A stretch of 64,000 nucleotides of DNA, taken from contig JACKMZ010000004.1 of the NCBI GenBank assembly GCA_024235135.1, forward strand, positions 186,001 to 250,000. The letters are read 5' to 3'. Below are positions 24,433 through 32,153 of this stretch, piece by piece. Source of the stretch: Gammaproteobacteria bacterium. Its GTDB lineage: Bacteria; Pseudomonadota; Gammaproteobacteria; Competibacterales; Competibacteraceae. The stretch's first letter is position 1, and each line of letters starts with the position of its first letter. The notes beneath the pieces were generated by a model. The model did no database searches and was not told where the DNA came from. It saw only the letters and a list, made by a program, of their open reading frames with translations. The translations under genes and the position numbers were made by a program.

Positions 24433-25167
24433 ATGAGCAACGCAAGACAGTTTGTCTGGTCATCCGCTGATCGCAGCCATGTGGGGATGGTGCGAAAAAT
24501 TAATGAGGATGCCTGTCTGGCGCTGCCGGATTTGGGCCTGTGGGCGGTTGCCGACGGCATGGGCGGGCATGAGGCCGGCGAGGTAGCCAGCCAAATGATC
24601 ATCGACGCCTTGCGCCAGGTTCCCGGCGAACTCCCATGGGAAGCCTTCATCGCCGCTGTGCAAGCGCAACTGCAAAGCGTGAACGAGCGTCTGCGGGAAG
24701 AATCCAACCGCCGTTATCAGCAGCGCACAATAGGCAGCACGGTCGCGATTCTGCTGGCAAAGGACGATCAGTGCGCCTGCCTCTGGGCGGGCGATAGCCG
24801 GATTTACCGCCTGCGCAACAACCAATTGCAACAACTGACACGGGATCACAGCCATGTGCAGGAACTGGTGGATCAAGGCTTGATCGATCCCGATCAGGCC
24901 CACGATCATCCGCTAGGCAATGTGATTACCCGTGCCGTAGGTTCCGCCGAGGCGCTGGAAGTCGATGTGCGCATTCAGGATCTCCAGGCCAGCGATGTGT
25001 TTCTATTGTGCAGCGATGGGCTCAACAAGGCGGTCACCGACGCGGAAATAGCGCGGCTGCTGAACGTCACCGACAATCATGAGGTCGTTCAGTCATTGAT
25101 ACACTTGGCCTTGGTGCGGGGAGCGAGCGACAACGTGACGACCATCGTCGTCCGGGTGGCGGAATAA
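24433..25167 (+). CDS. pppA: PP2C-type serine/threonine phosphatase PppA/Stp1
   Basis: Cytosolic metal-dependent protein phosphatase, 244 aa, that reverses PpkA phosphorylation of Fha in type VI control. PP2C motifs are visible in order: VRKINEDACLA, LWAVADGMGGHEAGEVAS, GSTVAILL, CLWAGDSRIYRLR, FLLCSDGLNKAVTD and ASDNVTTIVVRV, which supply the metal-binding aspartates. The start at 24433 (MSNARQF) is preferred to an in-frame upstream start at 24358 that only adds unrelated residues. No PpkA-type kinase gene lies in this window, so the antagonist kinase must be elsewhere. Confidence 0.9.
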   Translation: MSNARQFVWSSADRSHVGMVRKINEDACLALPDLGLWAVADGMGGHEAGEVASQMIIDALRQVPGELPWEAFIAAVQAQLQSVNERLREESNRRYQQRTIGSTVAILLAKDDQCACLWAGDSRIYRLRNNQLQQLTRDHSHVQELVDQGLIDPDQAHDHPLGNVITRAVGSAEALEVDVRIQDLQASDVFLLCSDGLNKAVTDAEIARLLNVTDNHEVVQSLIHLALVRGASDNVTTIVVRVAE

Positions 25168-25234
25168 GCAGAAGGTCCGACGGCGGACGCGGGACACGCC
25201 CCCAGTGTCGCCGCAGGCTCTGATCTCAGGCCAT

Positions 25235-26473
25235 TTACACCAGCACTTCCAGCGCCGGTGGATGACTCAGGAAGCGGCCGGGGCTGGCGCTCATGCCATA
25301 AGCCCCTGACTGCAACACCACGATAAGATCACCAATATCAGCCCTGGCCAGCTCGACTCGATCTCCCAGGACATCCAGGGGCGTGCACAACGGCCCCACG
25401 ACGCTGACCACCTCGCGGTCCCCTCCCGAAACCCGATTGCCGACCAGCAACGGATAGTTTTTGCGGATCACCTGACCGAAATTGCCCGAAGCGGCCAAAT
25501 GGTGATGCATACCTCCGTTGGTGATCAAAAAGACGTGGCCACGCGATACCTTGCGATCCACCACCTCGACGACGTAGATACCCGCCTCGCCGACCAGGTA
25601 ACGGCCCAGTTCCAAAATCAGCTCCGCTTGGGGTTGGCGAGCGCGGACACGTGGCAGCCAGGCGTTCAGATGGGCCGCGATAGGCTCCAGATCCAGCGGC
25701 TGATCGCCCGGAAAATAGGGAATGCCGAAGCCCCCGCCAATATTGAAATGACGGCTGGGAGCGGGGGCCTGTTCGGCTAGATTCAAGAGCAGCTCCAGGG
25801 TCTTGGCATGCGCTTCCACGATGGCTTCGGCCTTGAGATTCTGAGACCCGGCGAATACGTGAAAGCCCTGAAAATCCAGATCCAGGACGGCGATACGCCG
25901 CAACATCGCCGGCACTTGTTCGGCGTCCATCCCGAAAGGTTTAGGACCGCCCCCCATTCTCATACCCGAGGTTTTCAGTTCGAAATCGGGATTGACGCGC
26001 ACGGCCACGCGGGCCCGAATCCCTTGCGCTTCGGCTAGGCGGCCGATAGTTTCCAATTCGTGGCTCGACTCCACGTGGAGAAGCACTCCGGCGGCGATAG
26101 CGGCCTGCAGTTCCCAGGGACGCTTGGCGGGGCCGGCGAAACTGATGCGTTCCACCGCCATGCCGCTGTCCAGGGCGATGCGCAATTCGCCTTGGGACGC
26201 AACGTCCAGACCATCCACCCGTTCCGCCAAGTAGTCGACCACGGCCGGCATGGGGTTGGCCTTGACGGCGTAATGGAGCTTAACGGCGACGGGCAAGCAC
26301 CCACGCAATTCGGCGATACGCTGATCCAATAAACGACGGTCGTAGGCATAAAACGGGGTTTGGCCCACGCGCACCGCCAATTGCGATAAGGGCAGGCCGC
26401 CGATCTGCAGACAATCATCCCGGACGACAAACCGCGCCAGAATGGAAGGCAGTGCGGAATGGGGCGACTTCAT
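25235..26473 (-). CDS. PLP-dependent fold-III decarboxylase, exosortase-A-associated type
   Basis: 412-aa cytosolic pyridoxal-phosphate enzyme of the ornithine/diaminopimelate decarboxylase fold. The Schiff-base lysine is K71 in HYAVKANPMP, the phosphate-binding loop is NIGGGFGIPYFPGD near residue 235, and GPLCTPLDVLG near 355 matches the active-site Cys region. The paired acyl-CoA ligase overlaps it by four bases (ATGA), and the two are the standard pair found in exosortase type A (PEP-CTERM) extracellular polysaccharide loci. The substrate is unproven. No exosortase, PEP-CTERM protein or partner acyl carrier protein is in the window. Confidence 0.82.
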   Translation of the reverse strand: MKSPHSALPSILARFVVRDDCLQIGGLPLSQLAVRVGQTPFYAYDRRLLDQRIAELRGCLPVAVKLHYAVKANPMPAVVDYLAERVDGLDVASQGELRIALDSGMAVERISFAGPAKRPWELQAAIAAGVLLHVESSHELETIGRLAEAQGIRARVAVRVNPDFELKTSGMRMGGGPKPFGMDAEQVPAMLRRIAVLDLDFQGFHVFAGSQNLKAEAIVEAHAKTLELLLNLAEQAPAPSRHFNIGGGFGIPYFPGDQPLDLEPIAAHLNAWLPRVRARQPQAELILELGRYLVGEAGIYVVEVVDRKVSRGHVFLITNGGMHHHLAASGNFGQVIRKNYPLLVGNRVSGGDREVVSVVGPLCTPLDVLGDRVELARADIGDLIVVLQSGAYGMSASPGRFLSHPPALEVLV

Positions 26474-28059
26474 ACTGACGAATTCGCGAACATCTGGCGC
26501 AATTCGTCCAACAACTGCCGACGGTCGAATTTGCCATTGGGATTACGCGGCAAGGAGGTCCGGCATACCACGCGCACGGGCACCATGAAGCCGGGCAGGC
26601 GGCGTCGGCAATAACCGACCAGTTCCGCCGTATCCAAGGTCTCCTGGCCGGGTTTTACCACGGTCACCACCGCCTGTCCCAACAGGGGGTGTGGCACACC
26701 CAAGGCCACCGCTTCGTCGACGAGTCCGCTGGCGTACAGGACCTCCTCCACCTCGGTCGGACTGATGCGATAGCCGGACGATTTGATCATGTCGTCACGG
26801 CGTCCGACAAAATAGAGAAACCCGTCCTCGTCCATGCGCACCGTGTCACCCGACCATACCGCCAACTCCGGTAGCGGCAGACCCGCGGGTTGGTTGGGCG
26901 CCGGGCGAAAGCGCAGGCCGGTGCTCTGCGGATCGTTCCAATAACCCAACGCCACGGTCGCGCCACGATGCACCAGCTCGCCGGGTTCCCCAACGGCGCA
27001 GAGACTGCCGTCTTCGCGGACGACCAATACCTCCGCGTTGGGCACGGCCTTGCCGATGGAATCGGGACGACGATCCAACTCGGCCGGCGGCAGATAGGTG
27101 GAGCGGAAGGCTTCCGTCAAACCGTACATCAAGAAGACCTGGGTACGAGGCAAGACACGGCGCAGCCCCGCCACCACCGCTCCAGGCATCGCCCCACCGG
27201 TGTTGGCCACATAGCGCAGCCGGCTTTGCGCCTCTTCCGGCCATTCCATTGCCGCAAGCTGAATCCACAGCGTGGGCACGGCGGTCATTCCGGTAATGCC
27301 TTCTAACACGACCTGGTTCAACACGTCACGGGCCAACAGATATTCCATCAAGACGACCCGTGCGCCGACGCTGAAAGCCGTGCTCAACTGACTGAACCCG
27401 GCATCGAAACTCAGCGGCAACACGGCCAACAGACTGTCCTGGCTGTGATTACCCAAATATTGGGCCACGCTGGCAGCGCCGCTGAGCAGATTACGATGTG
27501 ACAGCACCACGCCCTTGGGCTTGCCGGTGCTGCCCGAGGTGTAGAGAATGGCCGCCATGTCCTTGTCGATTCGACGCACTGTCGGCAAAACCGCTTTCTC
27601 GGCCGTCAACTCGGACCAGGATAGGCAGTCCCGATGCGTTTGGCGCAGTGTCACGTCCTCTGGAGCATCGACCAGTACCACGGAGCGCAGATCATGACAG
27701 CTCTCCAAGGCCGGCTCCAGGGCCAGCAGACGATCGTGGCTGGTCAACAGCACGCGCACACTGCAATGGCTGAGGATATAGGCGACTTGATCGGCTTTCA
27801 GCAGAGGATTGATCGGCACGAATACTCCGCCGGCCCGGGCAATGCTGAACAAGGCGCTGACCGTCTCAAGGCGCTTGGGCAGATACACGGCGACCCGTTC
27901 CGAGCCGCTCAGCCCCAATTTCAGCAAGCCTTGCGCCACGGCCCTAACCTGCTCCTCCAAGGCCGCGTAACTCAAACTCAGCGGACCTTGGCTGACGGCG
28001 ATGGCATCCGGTCGCACAGCCGCTTGCTGAACCAGCAAATCGTGCAAGAGTTCAGGCAT
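26470..28059 (-). CDS. AMP-forming acyl-CoA ligase, exosortase-A-associated type
   Basis: 529-aa adenylate-forming enzyme that activates a carboxylic acid with ATP. The P-loop motif YTSGSTGKPKG is at residues 173-183, MYGLTEAFRSTYL near 320, the hinge motif GRRDDMIKSSGYRISP near 420, and the C-terminal catalytic lysine is in NPNGKFDRRQL near 510. ATG at 28059 (MPELLHD) fits the family start better than a TTG at 28077, although neither has a clear ribosome site. It is followed directly by the overlapping decarboxylase. The pair may make an activated amino or organic acid for a surface polymer; this is inference from their usual loci. Confidence 0.82.
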   Translation of the reverse strand: MPELLHDLLVQQAAVRPDAIAVSQGPLSLSYAALEEQVRAVAQGLLKLGLSGSERVAVYLPKRLETVSALFSIARAGGVFVPINPLLKADQVAYILSHCSVRVLLTSHDRLLALEPALESCHDLRSVVLVDAPEDVTLRQTHRDCLSWSELTAEKAVLPTVRRIDKDMAAILYTSGSTGKPKGVVLSHRNLLSGAASVAQYLGNHSQDSLLAVLPLSFDAGFSQLSTAFSVGARVVLMEYLLARDVLNQVVLEGITGMTAVPTLWIQLAAMEWPEEAQSRLRYVANTGGAMPGAVVAGLRRVLPRTQVFLMYGLTEAFRSTYLPPAELDRRPDSIGKAVPNAEVLVVREDGSLCAVGEPGELVHRGATVALGYWNDPQSTGLRFRPAPNQPAGLPLPELAVWSGDTVRMDEDGFLYFVGRRDDMIKSSGYRISPTEVEEVLYASGLVDEAVALGVPHPLLGQAVVTVVKPGQETLDTAELVGYCRRRLPGFMVPVRVVCRTSLPRNPNGKFDRRQLLDELRQMFANSSV

Positions 28060-28145
28060 TGGCGAGGCTCGCAGCAATCAGCGGGAATACTCGACCTGGA
28101 CTGTCGCCAGTTTCCGGCGCAATCTCGAAAGAGTCTGAAAAACAC

Positions 28146-28391
28146 ATGGCTACGTTGATTTTATTCACCACCAGTGGTTGTCATCTGTGTGAACAAGCCC
28201 AGCGATTGATACAGAAGGTTTGGGGGAGATCCGCAAGCGAGATTGAGATAACCGACGACGCCCGCCTGCTGGACGATTATGGAACACGCATTCCCGTGCT
28301 GAGGCGTACGGATACAGGCATTGAGATCGCTTGGCCTTTCGACGCGACGGATATTTTGGAATTGCTCAAGCGAGATGGCGCGGACCAGTAA
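28146..28391 (+). CDS. Glutaredoxin-like (DUF836) thiol protein
   Basis: 81-aa cytosolic thioredoxin-fold protein. It begins ATLILFTTSGCHLCEQAQ, with redox cysteines C12 and C15 in a CHLC motif, and carries the cis-proline segment RIPVLRR near residue 50 and a final WPFDATDILELLKR, the usual small glutaredoxin/DUF836 pattern. The ATG at 28146 is used; longer in-frame extensions overlap the divergent ligase promoter region and look non-coding. It is transcribed away from the ligase. Its partner proteins are unknown. Confidence 0.85.
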   Translation: MATLILFTTSGCHLCEQAQRLIQKVWGRSASEIEITDDARLLDDYGTRIPVLRRTDTGIEIAWPFDATDILELLKRDGADQ

Positions 28392-28511
28392 CCATGCCGG
28401 GATTTTTGAACTAAATTTATAAGGCATCAGTCATGGTAGGTCAATGAGTTAGCTGGCTAGCGGATTGTATGCCTACGGACTCTGTTTGGATGTTGCAGGG
28501 AGAATTTCATT

Positions 28512-29864
28512 GTGCAAACAAAAACCTACTTATGTTTGTCACGGGTAGCGATCATCGCTAGCGTGCTGTGTTACGCCGATTCCGGTCAGGCCGGTGCGTT
28601 TCAAGTGACCGAGCTGTGCGGGCTGTGCCAGGGTGTCAGAAACGCCGGCCAAGCGGCGGCGGCTGATAGCGGGGCCACGGTCTTTTTCAATCCGGCTGGC
28701 CTCACCTATCGCAAAGGGCGCCAAGCCGATATCAGCTTGCATACCCTCTTCGGAAAATTCGAGTTCCAGGACAACCAGTCGACCAACGCTATCGGTGGCC
28801 AACCCATCGGCCGGTACAGCAACGATGGCGCGGAACCCGCGTTCATCCCGAACCTGTATTACACGCAGGAAATCAACGAGAACTTGACCTTTGGCGTAGG
28901 ATTGACCACTCCCTATGGCCTGCTTACCGAATACGACAAGCACTGGATCGGCCGCTACAACGCGATCAAATCGGAACTGGCCACCACCAACATCAATCCA
29001 TCGCTCGGTTATAAGATCAACGACAAGTTGTCGGTGGGCGCCGGGCTCATGCTCCAATACATCGAAGCGGATTTGACCAGCGCCGTCGATTTCGGGGCCA
29101 TTGGATTTCTTCTCGGCATTCCTGGCGTGACGCCCTCGACCCCGGCTTTCGATGGATTCAATCAATTGACCGGCGACGACTGGGGGCTGGGATGGAACCT
29201 GGGCTTGCTCTTCGAGCCGCAACCCGGCACCCGATTGGGCATCTCATACCGTTCCGGTGTGAACCTTAATCTGGAAGGCCAGGCCCGCATCACCGTACCC
29301 GACTCCATCGCGTCGGTCGTACCGGGATTGAGTTCCCGGCGGGAGAACGCGACGGTGGACTTCACCTCACCCGCTATCCTGATGTTGGGGGCTTATCACG
29401 AAATCAACGAACGCTGGGCCATCATGGCGGGCGCCTGGTGGACAGATTGGAGTCAGTTCGACGAGATACGCATCAAGTTCAAGGATGGCAGCCCCGACGC
29501 GGTGCAACCCGAGAACTGGCATGACAGTTGGCGTTATCAGTTGGGCGTGAGCTACCAATATTCACCCCAATGGACCTTGCGCGCCGGATTGGAATACGAT
29601 GAAAGTCCGGTGAACGAGAAAGATCTCACACCGCGCGTGCCGGATTCTGATCGCACCTGGCTGGCGATCGGAGCCTCCTACCACTATTCGCCCCAGTTCT
29701 CTCTCGATTTCGCCTATACCCATATCTTCATCAGCGATTACGATATCAGCGATACCGAAGTGACCACCGGCGCCGCGGTTGGAGCGCCTATCGGCAACAC
29801 GTTGGACGGCACCTATGACGCGGACGCCAACATCCTCAGCGTGGGATTGCGCTGGAGCTTCTAA
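28512..29864 (+). CDS. fadL: FadL-family outer-membrane fatty acid transporter
   Basis: 450-aa outer-membrane beta-barrel that admits hydrophobic compounds, typically long-chain fatty acids. A signal peptide ends around DSGQAGA (about residue 27). The mature N-terminus has the FadL hatch-like pattern GVRNAGQAAAADSGATVFFNPAGLTYRKG, then VGLTTPYGL, an MLQYIEADLT strand, and a terminal aromatic residue (LRWSF). The start is GTG at 28512 with GGGAG about ten bases upstream. The lipase-like gene follows after 30 bases, so the two are probably cotranscribed. In Vibrio cholerae a FadL paralogue is likewise paired with the surface lysophospholipase VolA. Confidence 0.93.
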   Translation: MQTKTYLCLSRVAIIASVLCYADSGQAGAFQVTELCGLCQGVRNAGQAAAADSGATVFFNPAGLTYRKGRQADISLHTLFGKFEFQDNQSTNAIGGQPIGRYSNDGAEPAFIPNLYYTQEINENLTFGVGLTTPYGLLTEYDKHWIGRYNAIKSELATTNINPSLGYKINDKLSVGAGLMLQYIEADLTSAVDFGAIGFLLGIPGVTPSTPAFDGFNQLTGDDWGLGWNLGLLFEPQPGTRLGISYRSGVNLNLEGQARITVPDSIASVVPGLSSRRENATVDFTSPAILMLGAYHEINERWAIMAGAWWTDWSQFDEIRIKFKDGSPDAVQPENWHDSWRYQLGVSYQYSPQWTLRAGLEYDESPVNEKDLTPRVPDSDRTWLAIGASYHYSPQFSLDFAYTHIFISDYDISDTEVTTGAAVGAPIGNTLDGTYDADANILSVGLRWSF

Positions 29865-29894
29865 AAGCCACCTGTCGTCATCGAGGATGTATCC

Positions 29895-31997
29895 ATGCAC
29901 AGATATACCCTATTGGCCGGTTTGCTGATCCTGTCGTTGCCCTCCACGCTGTTGGCGCAACAGGCCGCCACCTTGCGTGCGGATTTCGATCCGAGTGGAA
30001 GTGTCGTGCCGTTTCCGATCAATCTACTGTTCAACGGTTCGACAGACGGGACTCTCAACATTCCTATCGCCGATCCCACAGATCCCGCCAGCGGTCCCTT
30101 GCAGGCGTTGAACGCTCTGGACGGTTTTTCCACCGTAGCCCCGATAGTGGCTACCTTCTCCAACGGCGTATTGCCCATCCCCGGCAACCCGATCCCCATC
30201 GTCAGCCCCATCGATCCGAGCAGCGTGATTGCGGGTTCCACAGTGCGGGTGTTCGAGGTCAGTCTCGTCAATCCATTTCTCGATCCGACCACCGACCGAC
30301 CTTTCGCGGTCGACTATATCGACCGGGAACTGGCTGCCGGCGAGGAGTTCGTCGCTGGCTTAGCGCCTTCCGACGCCGACGGCAGGACCGTGGCGATCGT
30401 GCCCTTGCGTCCGCTCAAACCCAAGACCGGCTATCTGGTGGTGCTCACCAACGGCATTCGAGCCGCTTCGGATGGGAGTCCGGCCGTACCGGATCGCACC
30501 TATATCTTCGCCCGTTACCGTGGCAATCATCACTACCCGCTGGTCGATGCCCAAGGCCATAGCAATTTTCCACAACTGACCGACGAGCAGGCGCAAGCCC
30601 TCGTACCCCTGCAACAAATAGTGCTCTCCCAGGAGGAAGCGGCCGCCGCGTGGGGAGTTGACAGGGGGAGTATCATCTTGAGTTGGACCTTCATGACCCA
30701 GTCCATAGACGATGTTCTTCAGGTCGTGCACAACGCATCGGCCCCTCGATCGGCTAGCCTGCTGCCCACGGGGATGAATACAGCCGCACTGGGTCTGGGA
30801 CTGCCAGGCATCGCGGACATTTACGTTGGCAGCCTGCAAGTCCCGTATTATTTGCAAGCGCCCGTCACACCCCAGGATGCCCCGGTCATTCTGAGTACCC
30901 ATTGGCAGGGCGCCAACGACAGTGAGCTAACTCGTTACAATCCGACGCCCGTGCCACCCCAGAACCTATCGATCCCACTGCTGGCGACGCTGCCCAATGT
31001 CGGCAGCGGTCATGACGAACCACCGGGTGGCTGGCCGGTCGTCATATTCCAGCATGGTATCAATCAGGACCGTACCAATCTGTTCGCTCTGGCCGATACC
31101 CTGGCCGCCGCAGGTTTCGCCGCCGTCGCTATCGATCTGCCGTTACATGGCATCACCGATACCGCCAACCCGTTCTATAATGCGGCCCTGGAGCGCACTT
31201 TCAATGTCGATCTGCTGAACAATGAAACCGGTGCGTCGGGTCCGGACGGAGGGATCGACCCCTCGGGGGCGCATTACATCAACCTCAACTCAAGCCTGAC
31301 GACACGCGATAATGTCCGCCAAGGAGTTGCCGATCTGTTTCATCTCACGGCCACCCTGCCGACTCTAGACATAGACGGCGACAAACTGCCTGATTTCGCG
31401 GCTCCGTTTCGTTTCGTCGGACACTCGCTGGGCGGCATCGTCGGTACGGTTTTCCTGGGTGTCGAAACGGATGTCGGAGCGGCCACACTGGCCAATCCGG
31501 GAGGCGGACTGACCCGCATGCTCACCGCCTCGGAAACGATAGGGCCTCGTTTACTCGCAGGCTTGCAAGCCGCGGGACTGGAACCGGGCACCGCGGAATA
31601 CGAATCATTTTTGACCACGTTTCAGCAGGTGATCGATTCCGCCGATCCCATCAATTACGGGTTCGCCGCCGCCGCCGAGCACCCGCTTCACATGCTCGAA
31701 GTTATCGGCCCACCGCCCGATGCGGTCGTACCCAACAGTGTGCCGGGGGCGCCATTATCCGGTACCGAGCCCCTGGCCCGAATCATGGGTTTGCAAGCTG
31801 TTAGCCGCAGCACGGTGGATGATTTGGGGATACGCGGACTGGTGCGCTTCACAGCGGGAAATCATGCCTCCTTTTTGTCTCCAGAGGCTTCCCCGGCGGT
31901 TACATCGGAAATGCAAAGGGAAATGGCCGGTTTCCTGGCCAGCCAGGGTACCGCGCTGACGATCATCGATTCCAATGTCGTCGGCCCGGCACCCTAA
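29895..31997 (+). CDS. VolA/Pla-1-like extracytoplasmic lipase
   Basis: 700-aa alpha/beta hydrolase with a virulence-factor-lipase N-terminal domain. A signal peptide spans about residues 1-21 (LLILSLPSTLLAQQ). The N-terminal beta domain begins with TLRADFDPSGSVVPFPINLLF, a typical opening of this family. The nucleophile is S511 in GHSLGG, with VIFQHGINQDR as the oxyanion-side strand near residue 385 and a late histidine in GNHASFL near 655. Unlike Vibrio VolA there is no lipobox cysteine after the signal peptide, so it is probably periplasmic or secreted. It likely frees fatty acids from phospholipids for the FadL pore upstream. Confidence 0.85.
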   Translation: MHRYTLLAGLLILSLPSTLLAQQAATLRADFDPSGSVVPFPINLLFNGSTDGTLNIPIADPTDPASGPLQALNALDGFSTVAPIVATFSNGVLPIPGNPIPIVSPIDPSSVIAGSTVRVFEVSLVNPFLDPTTDRPFAVDYIDRELAAGEEFVAGLAPSDADGRTVAIVPLRPLKPKTGYLVVLTNGIRAASDGSPAVPDRTYIFARYRGNHHYPLVDAQGHSNFPQLTDEQAQALVPLQQIVLSQEEAAAAWGVDRGSIILSWTFMTQSIDDVLQVVHNASAPRSASLLPTGMNTAALGLGLPGIADIYVGSLQVPYYLQAPVTPQDAPVILSTHWQGANDSELTRYNPTPVPPQNLSIPLLATLPNVGSGHDEPPGGWPVVIFQHGINQDRTNLFALADTLAAAGFAAVAIDLPLHGITDTANPFYNAALERTFNVDLLNNETGASGPDGGIDPSGAHYINLNSSLTTRDNVRQGVADLFHLTATLPTLDIDGDKLPDFAAPFRFVGHSLGGIVGTVFLGVETDVGAATLANPGGGLTRMLTASETIGPRLLAGLQAAGLEPGTAEYESFLTTFQQVIDSADPINYGFAAAAEHPLHMLEVIGPPPDAVVPNSVPGAPLSGTEPLARIMGLQAVSRSTVDDLGIRGLVRFTAGNHASFLSPEASPAVTSEMQREMAGFLASQGTALTIIDSNVVGPAP

Positions 31998-32153
31998 AAA
32001 ATCCAGGAGTTTGTACTATATTTTTCTTTTTGGTTCGGCCCAGATTGAATAACTGTACAAGCCCCTCTAAGCTGATAGCGGAGCTTGATCGATCTGGACA
32101 AAAAGTCTGACCAATGTGCTAACCACCCCCTAGCGAGAGGAGTGAAGAAGACT

